A stretch of 64,000 bases of DNA from JAFGAV01 sp041479055 (GCA_963702835.1 OY969762.1:2108001-2172000); one strand, 5' to 3'. Numbered from the stretch's first letter, positions 24,647 to 34,295 are shown. Translations and numbers: made by a program. Notes: generated from the sequence alone by a model not told the origin.

Positions 24647-26323
24647 GGAATGCCTCCATTTAATCGGCCTATCGAGCTGAAGGTGGTAGATTCCCGATCA
24701 TGTTTTATCGCCCTTGCCGCGGGACGCTGCGGGCATACCGTCTGTTTTGGACTTTTGCCCACCTTGCCCCGAGGGCTCAGCGCCCGTATCGGATTCTGAC
24801 CTTCCGGACTCGTGACTTTCCCGAATAGAGCGCCCAGGATATTCTCAACATCCAACGTCACGCCGTACACAAATGAAGTCGGGTGATCCTTGCGGATCCC
24901 TGCCCCGGCAAAGACTTCACATACGTGAAACAGCTTATAGCTTGCTCCCACCGCGTACAGCGCCGGACTTACGGAAGGCACGACCCCGGCGCCAAATCCC
25001 CAAGGGCTCTCAATGATGGGCCGCGCTTGCAGTTCCAGTTGGGTGGGATCGGCGCGGCCGGACCATATGATCTTTATATAATGCGGCTGCACCATGCCCC
25101 CGGGACTCGCCAACGTCAGGCATTGAAGCTGTATCGTCCCCCTCGAGACGAAACGGGGACGTCGGTCAAGCTCCGGAGATTTTAAAAGCAACCGCACCGA
25201 CCACAATGGCTGCAGGCCGGAGCCATTTATCTGGACAACCCCCAGATGCAGCCCCGGGTTCGCGGGCAATCGTTGCATGATCGCTCCCAACAGGAAGTTT
25301 TCGCCCACAAACTTTTGGAATAGCATGGATATGGCGGCCGGCGCTCCGGGGATCTGCTCTCCCCCTTTCGCCTTGAGCGCTTTTTGGTACCCCTCTAGGG
25401 CTTCCTGCCAAGTGAGACCCTCCTTCCTCACGATCGCCGTCAAATTCAAATTCAAACGCGTGCGCACTCCTTGTCGAACAGGCACGTATTGCCCCTCGGG
25501 ATCGGTTAGCATGATGTCTATTTTTTTTCCGCCATAACTGTAACCCTCCATCATGTCGGCCCGCAGCCGAAAGTCACTCCCGAACTCGGGGTCGACCGGA
25601 AGAGGCGAAAAGCAAAAGTAGCTTTGAGTGTGATGGAGTGGGACAAACTCTTTGTCGCTTCCGTCAAATAAACGGAGCTTCAGGTTAGCCAAAATGTCTG
25701 CCGCTTCGTCCGATGACACAGAAAATCTATAGTCCACGTTCACAAACACATCAACGCCGGTCAACGCAGCCACGATCTTTTTGTTCAGCCTGCTTTCAAA
25801 GTCTTTCGGGGCATCTAAATCGAAAGTCTGGTCCGAATTAAAGGTCAGGGCCACATCGGCCTTCGCGTTGGCCGAGGTATCATGGCCGGGAAAAGCCACC
25901 CGAAGTCCGAAGGCGGGGCGTTTGGAATCCTTCTCCAGAGGCAGCTCTTTGATTTGGTCAAAGAAAGCGTTCACCACCTCAGTCCACAGGACCAAATCCA
26001 CGTGTGCGTCCTGGGCCAAGCCAAAGGTTGCGGCGTATGACCCGCCACCGTTCTTCTTCAGAAAGACGGCCGAGCTTGATCGCGACATCGGCGCTGATCT
26101 CCCACGTGTTCCCCATCGATATCTTGCCCAGGTCCGGCGGCGAAAGAAGAACGCGTTCGAAATAGTCCTGAGAACCCGCGACGCGCGTCGTCTCCCCAAC
26201 GACCAAGCTGACGAACTTCGGATCCTGGCCTGACGCCGACTTGCCCTGGGCAGATGCCATGAAGGGCAGGCTGGCTAATAACACAAGCGTGGCTCCCACA
26301 ACCGACATTGTTTTGATGGACAT
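24643..26323 (-). pseudogene. Exported protein of unknown function, split by a frameshift
   Basis: Minus strand. ATG 26323 has AGGAGGGG upstream and encodes a signal peptide (SVVGATLVLLASLPFMASAQ) and a mature start (FVSLVVGETTRVAGSQDYFE) up to about WEISADVAIKLG. In the 26050-26090 region the coding pattern moves to another frame (AVFLKKNGGGSYAATFGLAQ) and continues to the stop at 24643. Joined, it is about 555 residues, exported, with beta-strand-like stretches and C-terminal VTLDVENILGALFGK. The family is not recognised. Its stop overlaps the start of the second WD40-caspase gene, so it may be a partner. The break may be a sequencing error or a real mutation. Confidence 0.6.
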
Positions 26324-26500
26324 GTGGTTCCCCTCCTTGGTCCTCTATTCCGCAAGTCCGACCCTCAGCCGGAGGCTTTTGGGCCCCTTCCTTCGCCAGC
26401 CAGACCATCCCCGAGCCCAGGCCCGGACCGCCGCAAGTCATGCTCCTCGAGAGCTATATCCCCAGAAAGACTGCTTCTGCGCCTCGAAGGTCCTTATCGA

Positions 26501-28933
26501 TTAATGCGGGTCGACGACGCGGGCTCCAATCCAAAACGCTGAACCGTCTCGCTCCTGACGGATTCGGTCGGGTTTGACGGCCTCGATCCGGTCTTTGGCG
26601 CTCTGCGGCACGCTTTGAATCATCAGCCGTTGAATAGACCAAGTCGTTGGAGCAAGGCCTTCATTCCCTCGTGTGCCCGACCCCACATTTCTGAGCAGCG
26701 CCGTCAACGGATTGTCCAAACCTTTCTCATCTCCGCGCGCGCGGACACCGGAAAAATTCAATACCGCGGGATCGGGCAATGGCTCGGCCGTCGTTAATAG
26801 AATATATGTATCCAACCCGAAAGGCTCGGATATCTTAAAAAGGGCCTTGGCTCCCAGTTGAATCTCCGCCGGAAACATTTCCTGATATTTCTCGGTTTTA
26901 TAGGGAAAGCGGTTTTCAACGCTGGCCTGAGGGTAGAGCAATTTTCCCTCACCGTTTTTATCGATGCTGAAGACGTAAACGTAGCGCGGCGTGACCGCCT
27001 GCACTGGATGCTCTTCATCGGAAACAAGCGCCAGCCCAAAGATCTCGCCTTCCACAGCCGTCCCCTCGGTCAGGATGCGGCCAGTTTTTGAGTTCACCAG
27101 GGCTAAAGAATATGGGAATAGCTCATCACCTAAGGGAGAATCGAGATCCAGCCAGCCTCTAATCTTGGCGATCCGTAGTGCCCTGTCCTCTAACTCCCCG
27201 GTCAACCCCTTTCCCTCCTTCAGCCAATCCGTCCGCACCGGAAGAGCCAGCTTTTCCGAATTCTTTTGTGTCTGGTTGGCCAAAACCCAGCCGTATTCTA
27301 CGCGCCCGATGCGTTCGTTGCCGGTCGAAATTCGTCCCACAAGATGATACTGGGGTGCAAATCCTTTCTTCGGCGATATTTCGATCGCGCTCAAAGTCGT
27401 ATTCGGTCCGAACCTCAGTTGCGCGGCCAGCTCCGCGGAAGGGGGAAGATATAAAAACAGGCGAGGCTTGGCGCGCGAATAATTCCCAAAAATTTTTGAG
27501 ATCGATTCCGGAGCAAGGTCCTTTCCCAGACGATGAGACTCGCCGTTCTCGACTTCTTCCAGGGTCCACTCCTCACCGCTCCAGGAAATGATATGGGTCG
27601 GCACTTCCACAGTCGGATCCTCCACCCATCTGATCGTATCCGACCCGGCGAATAGGCCCGCCAGATTTCGGGCGATACCGTCGATCTTAGCCTCCTTAAG
27701 ATTGGATGGGGGAAGCCAAACGTCCAGGTTGATGCGGTCGGGCGGCGCCCAGAGATCCAGCTCGAACTGATCGCCCTCTCGAATCGAGCCAATATCGCCT
27801 GAAATGACCTTCCCCTCGGATCTGGCCAGGCCGATCACATCCTTGATCCGAACCCGGACGTCGCCGCCCTTTTTCTCTCCTGAAATCTTTTTCAGCTCGC
27901 ATTTCGGGTTCAGCCCGTTGGCCGTCCCGCCCTGGAGCAGGATGGAATCGCCACTGACCGAGATCACGGGGACGATGACCTTGGCCGTAAGATCCGCGAA
28001 TCCGGATCCGAATATCGGGCTCTTTTTTCGTTCCGCCGTTCCTTCGATAACAGGTTTTTGAGGTCGGCCCATGGCACTAAGTTTTGCCCAAATGAGGTCG
28101 CAGATGCGGCTGACCGGCTCACGAACAGAAACATTGCTCAAGGTCTGGAGCAGAGCATGGGAAAAAACCCCGTGCCAGATATCCTTGCCGCCGATCTTCA
28201 TTTCCATTTCCTGGGCGAGCTCGAAGTCCTGGGCCGCGGAAAATATCAAGGCGCCGCGCTTTTCAGGCGTCTGAGCGGTGTCCGGAGGGTCATCGATGAC
28301 ACGGACATCGGGGCTAACGCTGCGAGTTTTCTCGGCTCCGGCCAGGCCGCGTGCGGCTGAGCCGCTATGGCAGCTGTCGAGGATCACCGTTAAGATGCCG
28401 CCTTTATCGATACCTTGGTTGAACAACCGGGCCAGCTCTTTGTCCCTGATGTCCCATTCGCCAAGACAGGCATCAGCCGGGACAAGGGTCTCGTCCATTT
28501 TATCCGGCTCGGGGGAGCTTAGATTTTTTATTTGGGAGCCGTGCCCGGAGTAGTAAAAGATGCAAATATCGCCTGGCCGGACCGGATCAATCAACTGTTT
28601 ACGGATCTGGTCCAATATATTTTTCTTTGTTGCCAGGGAATTTGCAACTATCTTGATATTATTTTCTTCGAAGCCATATTTCGCGATCAGGATCGCGTTC
28701 ATCTCCTTGACGTCATTGAGGGGGCCGTCCAAGTCGACGAAGGCGCCCCTGCCGGCCGTTCTATCCTGTCCCTGAATTTCCGCTTTTTCAACAATAGGGG
28801 ATTTTGGCGAAAGGTCGCCTGATTGGGCAGGATGATAGTTATTAATTCCTACGAGCAAGGCCCGTTTCGTCCCGGACGCAAAAATAAAAATGCAACAAGA
28901 AACCAGAAGAACTAAAAAAGTCACGAATTTCAT
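26501..28933 (-). CDS. Exported caspase-fold (peptidase C14) protein with DUF4384-like C-terminus
   Basis: 810 aa from ATG 28933, which has GGGAGG 9 bases upstream. Signal peptide (FVTFLVLLVSCCIFIFASG), then directly a caspase domain about 22-310: RALLVGINNY, FYYSGHGSQ (His131), VILDSCHSG (Cys188). The dyad is complete and the layout is metacaspase-like. The central part is unassigned; near residues 640-720 is a DUF4384-type module (PRYVYVFSIDKNGEGKLLYP). Unlike its two neighbours it has no WD40 repeats. It has its own predicted promoter (28961-28990). Substrates unknown. Confidence 0.9.
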   Translation of the reverse strand: MKFVTFLVLLVSCCIFIFASGTKRALLVGINNYHPAQSGDLSPKSPIVEKAEIQGQDRTAGRGAFVDLDGPLNDVKEMNAILIAKYGFEENNIKIVANSLATKKNILDQIRKQLIDPVRPGDICIFYYSGHGSQIKNLSSPEPDKMDETLVPADACLGEWDIRDKELARLFNQGIDKGGILTVILDSCHSGSAARGLAGAEKTRSVSPDVRVIDDPPDTAQTPEKRGALIFSAAQDFELAQEMEMKIGGKDIWHGVFSHALLQTLSNVSVREPVSRICDLIWAKLSAMGRPQKPVIEGTAERKKSPIFGSGFADLTAKVIVPVISVSGDSILLQGGTANGLNPKCELKKISGEKKGGDVRVRIKDVIGLARSEGKVISGDIGSIREGDQFELDLWAPPDRINLDVWLPPSNLKEAKIDGIARNLAGLFAGSDTIRWVEDPTVEVPTHIISWSGEEWTLEEVENGESHRLGKDLAPESISKIFGNYSRAKPRLFLYLPPSAELAAQLRFGPNTTLSAIEISPKKGFAPQYHLVGRISTGNERIGRVEYGWVLANQTQKNSEKLALPVRTDWLKEGKGLTGELEDRALRIAKIRGWLDLDSPLGDELFPYSLALVNSKTGRILTEGTAVEGEIFGLALVSDEEHPVQAVTPRYVYVFSIDKNGEGKLLYPQASVENRFPYKTEKYQEMFPAEIQLGAKALFKISEPFGLDTYILLTTAEPLPDPAVLNFSGVRARGDEKGLDNPLTALLRNVGSGTRGNEGLAPTTWSIQRLMIQSVPQSAKDRIEAVKPDRIRQERDGSAFWIGARVVDPH

Positions 28934-28960
28934 AATATAAGACCTCCCCCTCATGGATTT

Positions 28961-28990
28961 ATCCTACTTCCAACTGTGAAACGCTGTCAA
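28961..28990 (-). promoter_or_regulatory. Predicted sigma-70 promoter of the caspase/DUF4384 gene
   Basis: Minus strand: -35 TTGACA (28985-28990), 18-bp spacer, -10 TAGGAT (28961-28966). It lies 28 bases before the ATG at 28933, with the ribosome site between. Confidence 0.6.
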
Positions 28991-29105
28991 CGACGCATTA
29001 TTATGGCCGTCTGGGTGAACCGGCCGCAAAAATGATTAACGACCTTGCGCCTATCTGACCAATCTTCAAAGGGAAGCAGCTGGGCCGGGTGTCCCGGTCT
29101 GGGCG

Positions 29106-30293
29106 CTATCGTTTCTTAGGCCGGAGAAACTTGAGGTAGGCTTCCTCCGGCGGAATCTCCGGCACGATTGAAGAAATATAATTCCGGCCCAATTCAGAAA
29201 TTCGAAATTCTCTAGAATTATAAAACCTGTCATCCACGAAACGGTGCAGGTCGGCCATGGAGGCGAAGTGATTCAAGGGAACACTGTCGACCTCATAATC
29301 GCCTTTCCTTTTTTGGATGGACAAAAAAACGGGGCGCGGCAACCCCTCAGCCAGGTCCCGGACCGCCCTGGCTCCCAGGCCGGAGGCGCATTGCCTGTCC
29401 AGGGCATTGGGCGCGCCCGACCGGTAGAGGTAGGAAGGATTCAGGGAGTTCAGGTTTCTGGTGGGGATGTATTTAGCCAGGTCTTGCTTCAACCTCGTCT
29501 TCAGGGCTTCGGCCGCTCCCCCGAAACGGGGGTGCTCGAATTCTTCAATTTCATCCTTCTCCGCATGGACATAGCCGCCCCCGCTCCAGCGGGCGCCTTC
29601 AGAAATAACGGCGATCACATGTTTCTGTTCTTGATATCTCTTGATGAGACTATCCAAGAAGTGCTCATAATCGATGGGAAATTCCGGTATTAATATAAAA
29701 TCGGGCTCCCCCATGGCCGCCGCCAGGGCCAGCCAGCCCGTATGCATGCCCATGGCTTCGACGAAGATAATGCGCTCGTGAGAATAAGCCGTCGTCCTCA
29801 GTCCGTTTCTCAAACCCACGAACGAGCTGATTTTTTCGGCCGCCGTGGGGAAGCCGATGGTGAAGTGATTGAGAATGCGGACCCCTTCGGCCGGGCTCCC
29901 CTTTGAATCGATTCGGCCGACATCATTATCGATGGTTTTAGCGATGAGCACCTGGGGAAATTCCGGCAGGAAAAAAGCATTGGACAGAGTGTCTTCCCCG
30001 CCGATGACGATGAGCCCCTCCAGGTGATTCTCTTTCAAACGGCCGAGGATGATTTCGGGGCCGTTTTTGATTTTATTGATATTCACTCGGGAGGATTTGA
30101 GGATTGTTCCTCCAATCGAGGGGTCGATATGAGAGGAGGTCAAATCGACGGATTCATTTTTCAGAACCCCCTCCCACCCTTTGATGAAGCCGACGAGAGA
30201 AATATGGGCAGGACCGGCCTCCGCCTGGGCCGAAGCAATCGCCGCGTTAAGCCCGGGAACATCCCCCCCTCCCGTCAGCAGGCCGATTTTCAT
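29106..30293 (-). CDS. Phosphofructokinase, PPi-type signature
   Basis: 395 aa, PFK-A superfamily. N-terminal LLTGGGDVPGLNAAI binds the phosphoryl donor. Two positions that separate donor classes point to pyrophosphate: GGEDT at 98-102 (Asp where ATP enzymes have Gly) and KTIDND at 119-124 (Lys where ATP enzymes have Gly). Catalytic Asp of TIDND and the MGMHTGWLA-type segment are present. Known reaction: reversible phosphorylation of fructose-6-P; PPi enzymes can often also use sedoheptulose-7-P. It is the last gene of a heptose-sugar operon and its ATG shares one base with the stop of the transaldolase gene. That context suggests control of sedoheptulose phosphates rather than only glycolysis. 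Confidence 0.85.
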   Translation of the reverse strand: MKIGLLTGGGDVPGLNAAIASAQAEAGPAHISLVGFIKGWEGVLKNESVDLTSSHIDPSIGGTILKSSRVNINKIKNGPEIILGRLKENHLEGLIVIGGEDTLSNAFFLPEFPQVLIAKTIDNDVGRIDSKGSPAEGVRILNHFTIGFPTAAEKISSFVGLRNGLRTTAYSHERIIFVEAMGMHTGWLALAAAMGEPDFILIPEFPIDYEHFLDSLIKRYQEQKHVIAVISEGARWSGGGYVHAEKDEIEEFEHPRFGGAAEALKTRLKQDLAKYIPTRNLNSLNPSYLYRSGAPNALDRQCASGLGARAVRDLAEGLPRPVFLSIQKRKGDYEVDSVPLNHFASMADLHRFVDDRFYNSREFRISELGRNYISSIVPEIPPEEAYLKFLRPKKR

Positions 30294-31012
30294 TATTCCA
30301 TCTTGAAGCCTGCAGCCCGGGCGTCATTATAAAACATGCGGACCGTTTCCCAAGAGTATTCTTCCAGGTCTTTGCCGACCAGAGACAGTTTGTTCAAGAT
30401 ATCATGGGTGGCGGTGATGATATGGCAGCCAACGGCCTCGGCTTGGAACACGTTCAGCAATTCACGCGGACTGGCCCAGATGAGTTCGGCGTTGGGAGCG
30501 GCCTTCAGGGCCTCCACCGCGGCGGCCATCAGCGGAACGGGGTCGACGCCCGTATCGGCAATCCTACCGGCAAAAACAGATAATTGACAGGGGGCTCCCC
30601 CGGCCACCTGGGCCGCGACCTGGCGGACTTGGCTTAAGGTCAGAAGCGCCGTGACATTGATTTTAACCCCGGCCTGGGAGAGGCGCCGGGCCAACTCCAG
30701 AGACGGCATCCGGCGCGTGTTCATCACCGGAATTTTGACGTAGACGTTCTTGGCCCAGCCGGAAATTTTCCTGGCCTGCTTCTCCATCTCTTCAAAATCA
30801 TCGGCAAAAACTTCAAGAGAAATGGGCCGGTCCTGAATCTGAGCCAAAATTTCTTTGGCAAAGGCCTCATAGTCAGTGACCCCGGCCTTCTTCATCAAGG
30901 TCGGGTTCGTGGTGAAGCCCTTGATGAACGGCTTCTTGGCCATCTCCAGCATGCCCGCTTTATCAGCGCCGTCGGCGAATAATTTCACTTTTAAAGTTTC
31001 GATTCTTTTCAT
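30293..31012 (-). CDS. Transaldolase / fructose-6-phosphate aldolase family protein
   Basis: 239 aa from ATG 31012 (GAGG 7 bases upstream; an earlier ATG adds 21 unlikely residues). Family motifs: LFADGADKAGMLEMA, KGFTTNPTLMKKAG and the Schiff-base lysine in VYVKIPVMN. Length and pattern fit the short transaldolase/TalC group. Transaldolase makes sedoheptulose-7-P from fructose-6-P and erythrose-4-P; aldolase members split fructose-6-P. Its stop overlaps the phosphofructokinase start (TAATG), so both are co-translated. Located after heptose genes, it probably supplies sedoheptulose-7-P. Confidence 0.85.
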   Translation of the reverse strand: MKRIETLKVKLFADGADKAGMLEMAKKPFIKGFTTNPTLMKKAGVTDYEAFAKEILAQIQDRPISLEVFADDFEEMEKQARKISGWAKNVYVKIPVMNTRRMPSLELARRLSQAGVKINVTALLTLSQVRQVAAQVAGGAPCQLSVFAGRIADTGVDPVPLMAAAVEALKAAPNAELIWASPRELLNVFQAEAVGCHIITATHDILNKLSLVGKDLEEYSWETVRMFYNDARAAGFKME

Positions 31013-31043
31013 CGGCCGCCTCGTGGATTCATATTTATTCGAT

Positions 31044-31640
31044 TTATTTGACAGATTCCCATTTGGTGGGAGCACTTTTCAAGTCTGGATGGGAAATGAT
31101 CAGGTGCCACAGGATAGCTTGGAAAGCTTCCGTATGGGGAGTGACCCGGGCCGGGTTGACTACGGGGACGAGGGCGCAGGCCTGGGCGACCTGGGCGGTA
31201 AAACCGCCGTCCCGGCCCACAATGCCGAGAATGCCGGCCTTGACCCGCTTGGCATATTTCAGGGCGGAGACAAGGTTGGGGCTGATGTTCTTTTCAACAT
31301 CCCCGCCCCCCACGGAAAAAACAAAAACCATGTCGCGAGAAGACAACCGGCTCACTTTCAGCCATTCCCTGAATATATCCGGCCAGCCCTCGTCATTGAT
31401 GCGCGCGGTCAATTCGGAGACATTGTCCGTCGGAGCATAAGCTTCAATCCCCGCAATTTTGCGGAAATCATTCACGGCATGGGAACAATTGGCCGCGCTG
31501 CCGCCCAAGCCCAGGAAAAAAAGCCGTCCCCCGCGCTTCTTGAGCTTGGCCAATTCCTGGATGATCCTCTTGATCTGCTTTTTATCCATCCGTTCCAAAA
31601 TCTGACCCGCCTCTTCCAGGTGCCGACGAATATGTTCCAT
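31044..31640 (-). CDS. SIS-domain sugar isomerase, phosphoheptose isomerase-like
   Basis: 198 aa with a single SIS domain. GLGGSAANCSHAVNDF matches the sugar-phosphate binding loop of GmhA-type enzymes, VFVFSVGGGD the second loop, and the C-terminal helix RVTPHTEAFQAILWHLIISH carries Gln/His residues in the usual place. GmhA converts sedoheptulose-7-P to D-glycero-D-manno-heptose-7-P, the first step of NDP-heptose synthesis. It is divergent from classical GmhA (AND rather than the usual Glu-containing helix), but the operon with heptose kinase and nucleotidyltransferase strongly supports the role. The gene upstream ends 1 bp before its start. Confidence 0.75.
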   Translation of the reverse strand: MEHIRRHLEEAGQILERMDKKQIKRIIQELAKLKKRGGRLFFLGLGGSAANCSHAVNDFRKIAGIEAYAPTDNVSELTARINDEGWPDIFREWLKVSRLSSRDMVFVFSVGGGDVEKNISPNLVSALKYAKRVKAGILGIVGRDGGFTAQVAQACALVPVVNPARVTPHTEAFQAILWHLIISHPDLKSAPTKWESVK

Positions 31641-31641
31641 G

Positions 31642-32358
31642 CTATCGACCTGCCGGCCGGTTCTTTGTTCTTAAATATTCTTCAAGCTGGGAGAGGCCGG
31701 CCTCCGAGCCGATTTCAAAAAAACGCTCTTGAATTTCAAAGGCGGCCAGTTCATTTCTTTTTAAGAGATCTTGGTAGATCGACTCTAAATCAAGCTTCCC
31801 CGGCTGAGGATAACCCCGGATGGCTTCGGCCTGGAAGGCCCCCAACCCATAGTCGATGTAATGCATTTCAGGGGATCTTTCCCGCTTGTCATATTTGAGG
31901 ATCCGGCCCTCCTTCATGACGACATTGCTCCTGTCCCATTTCCCGGCATTGCGCATGACGGACATCAACCCCAACTTTTTGCTTTTTTCAAACGCTCTTT
32001 CAACTTGCCCATAATTGATATCCAAATAAGAATCGCCGTAGAGCACAAAGAATCTCGGGCCCAAGAGGGGCAGTGCCTTTCGCAAAGCGCCCCCCGTGCC
32101 TAACAGATCGGGGCCGTCATAGGAATAACGAATCTTAACATGAAATTGAGTCCCGTCGCCAAGATATTTTTCAATCAAAGGGCCCCGATGGCCGAGGCAA
32201 AAAACCAACTCCTCGAGCCCGTTTTGCCGGAGCAGCTCTATCTGATGCGCCACAAAAGGCCGGCCCGCGACCGGGATCAGTGACTTGGGAATTTTACCGG
32301 TCAGGGGACGGAGTCGTGTGGCCAAACCCCCAGCCAAAATCGCAACGGGAAGGCTCAT
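31642..32358 (-). CDS. hddC: Sugar-phosphate nucleotidyltransferase, heptose-1-P guanylyltransferase-like
   Basis: 238 aa. N-terminal AILAGGLATRLRPLT and PKSLIPVAGRPF are the nucleotide- and phosphate-binding loops; VLYGDSYLD contains the metal-binding Asp. Length and sequence fit the HddC group, which transfers GMP (or another NMP) to D-glycero-D-manno-heptose-1-P. Nucleotide specificity is inferred from the operon. Its ATG overlaps the stop of the upstream kinase by 4 bases. Confidence 0.8.
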   Translation of the reverse strand: MSLPVAILAGGLATRLRPLTGKIPKSLIPVAGRPFVAHQIELLRQNGLEELVFCLGHRGPLIEKYLGDGTQFHVKIRYSYDGPDLLGTGGALRKALPLLGPRFFVLYGDSYLDINYGQVERAFEKSKKLGLMSVMRNAGKWDRSNVVMKEGRILKYDKRERSPEMHYIDYGLGAFQAEAIRGYPQPGKLDLESIYQDLLKRNELAAFEIQERFFEIGSEAGLSQLEEYLRTKNRPAGR

Positions 32359-33338
32359 ACCAGAATGATTTTGGATCCCTCGAAATCGAGGCGAAAGCGG
32401 ACTTCATCAAGCCCCGCCTGAGCCATGGCTTGTCGAAGGGCCTTTTTGTTTTCGGCATAAAACACCAGAAAGCCTCCGCCTCCCGCTCCGGCCAATTTGC
32501 CGCCGAGGGCGCCGTGACTCAAACCGAGCTCATACCATTCGTCAATTTGGGGATTGCTCATCCCTGCTGATCTCTGGCGTTTGAACAACCAATGCTCATG
32601 CATGATTTCGCCGAATTCAGCTGTTTTACCCGCTTCCAGAACGGCTCGGGTTCGGGAGGCCAGCTCCTTAACGTAATGCATATTTTGAAGCATTTTATCG
32701 TCATTTTGCTGTGTCCGGACATCCTGGTCTTTCAAGACGCTTCCAGCCCGGCGTGTGTATCCCGTAAAAAATAAAAGGAGATTATCCTCCAGTTCAATAA
32801 ACGTTTTTTGGCTGATTTTTAGGGGGAAGACTTCCACGCTATCATCGGGCTGAAAAGAAAAACAGGTGATCCCGCCGTAAGCGGCGATATACTGGTCCTG
32901 CTTGCCTATGGGTTCTCCCAGCCGGTCGATCTCGATTTCGCAAGCCAGGCGCGCCAATTCCTCCGGCAAAATTGACCTCATCCTGTAGGCATAGAGGGCC
33001 TTCAGCAAGGCGGTGGTAAAGCTCCCCGAGGAGCCCAGCCCCGTGCCGGCCGGGATATCGGCCAGGGAGGTGATCTCATAATGGAGCTCATTATCATTAT
33101 CGACGATCCGCAGGGCTTCCCGGATAATGGGATGCTGGATGGAGTCGATGGTGTCCACATGTTCAAGCTTGGAATATTTGAGAAATATGCCGCGGGTAAA
33201 GGGCTTATTGACCGTGACGTAGACATATTTATCAATAGCTGCCGAAATGACAAACCCGCCGTACCGTCGGTAATAGGAAGGCAGGTCCGTTCCGCCACCC
33301 CCCAGAGTGATCCGCAGAGGACTTCGGGCGATGATCAT
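32355..33338 (-). CDS. hddA: GHMP kinase, D-glycero-D-manno-heptose-7-phosphate kinase-like
   Basis: 327 aa. The three GHMP motifs are present: RSPLRITLGGGGTDLPSYY at the N-terminus, the ATP loop PAGTGLGSSGSFTTALL near 95-111, and KLAGAGGGGFLVFY near 285. The N-terminal GGGGTDLP is typical of HddA, which phosphorylates heptose-7-P at C1. It directly follows the epimerase gene (adjacent bases 33338/33339) and overlaps the nucleotidyltransferase by 4 bases. Confidence 0.85.
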   Translation of the reverse strand: MIIARSPLRITLGGGGTDLPSYYRRYGGFVISAAIDKYVYVTVNKPFTRGIFLKYSKLEHVDTIDSIQHPIIREALRIVDNDNELHYEITSLADIPAGTGLGSSGSFTTALLKALYAYRMRSILPEELARLACEIEIDRLGEPIGKQDQYIAAYGGITCFSFQPDDSVEVFPLKISQKTFIELEDNLLLFFTGYTRRAGSVLKDQDVRTQQNDDKMLQNMHYVKELASRTRAVLEAGKTAEFGEIMHEHWLFKRQRSAGMSNPQIDEWYELGLSHGALGGKLAGAGGGGFLVFYAENKKALRQAMAQAGLDEVRFRLDFEGSKIILV

Positions 33339-34295
33339 TTAATTCCTAATGTTGAGAACCCAGGGATTTGATTTTAAATAATCCAAGGTTTTCATAATAC
33401 CTTCTGGAATGCTTAGTCTGGGACGCCATCCGATTTTTCTTATTTTTTGGCAATCCAAAAAAATAAAAGGGCTGTCGCCCACCCAGCCCCGAACCCCCCC
33501 CGTATATTCCAATTCCGGCTGAAGGCCCAGATATCTTGTAATAATATCAATGGAATGATTCACTTCGCAATACTCGTCCGTGCCCAGATTAAAAATATTC
33601 ACTTTGTCCTTGGCCTGGTCAACGGCCAGGAGCATGGCCTCAATACAATCTTTGACATAGAGATAAGATTTTTTTTGATGCCCATCGCCCAAGACTCTTA
33701 GCTTCAAGGGATTGGACCTCAGGCTCTTGACGAAATCAAAGATATGTCCATGCGTGTAGCGTTCCCCCAGAATGGAGACAAATCGAAAAATATATGATTG
33801 AAAATCAAACCCTTGGCCATAGGCTTCGATCAAGCCCTCGCCGGCCAGTTTGGAGGCCCCGTATAAAGATGTTTGGATGGGGAAAGAGTCCGTTTCGGGA
33901 GTCGGAAATTTTTCAGGTTCGCCATAGATAGAACCCGTTGAAGCAAAGGCAATCTTCCGGATGCCGTTGGCCCTCATGGCTTCCAGGACATTGAAAGTGG
34001 CAATTGTATTTTGCTCCAAGTCCTTATAGGGGTGTTCCAGGCCGAACCGGACATCAGCATTGGCCGCGAAATGAAAAACAAATTCACAGCCGCTGATGGC
34101 TTGCTTCAGCCGGGCCGTGTCTAAAAGATCTCCGCGAATCATTCTAAAATGCTTATGCTGAGAGGCGCCTTCCAAAAAACGCTCCTGGCCTGTCGACAGA
34201 TTGTCAAAAACGATGAGTTCATGATCATCCTGCAAAAGCCGATCCACGAGGTGACTCCCGATAAAACCGGCTCCGCCGGTCACGAATATTTTCAT
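33339..34295 (-). CDS. NAD-dependent sugar epimerase/dehydratase
   Basis: 318 aa, extended short-chain dehydrogenase. Rossmann loop GGAGFIGSHLVDRLL at 7-21, FHFAANADV, catalytic Ser/Tyr/Lys in FASTGSIYGE and SLYGASKLAGE. It resembles UDP-glucose 4-epimerase-like proteins, but could act on the NDP-heptose made by the operon. First gene of the six-gene run; the 220-bp space upstream is shared with the divergent glycosyltransferase. Confidence 0.85.
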   Translation of the reverse strand: MKIFVTGGAGFIGSHLVDRLLQDDHELIVFDNLSTGQERFLEGASQHKHFRMIRGDLLDTARLKQAISGCEFVFHFAANADVRFGLEHPYKDLEQNTIATFNVLEAMRANGIRKIAFASTGSIYGEPEKFPTPETDSFPIQTSLYGASKLAGEGLIEAYGQGFDFQSYIFRFVSILGERYTHGHIFDFVKSLRSNPLKLRVLGDGHQKKSYLYVKDCIEAMLLAVDQAKDKVNIFNLGTDEYCEVNHSIDIITRYLGLQPELEYTGGVRGWVGDSPFIFLDCQKIRKIGWRPRLSIPEGIMKTLDYLKSNPWVLNIRN

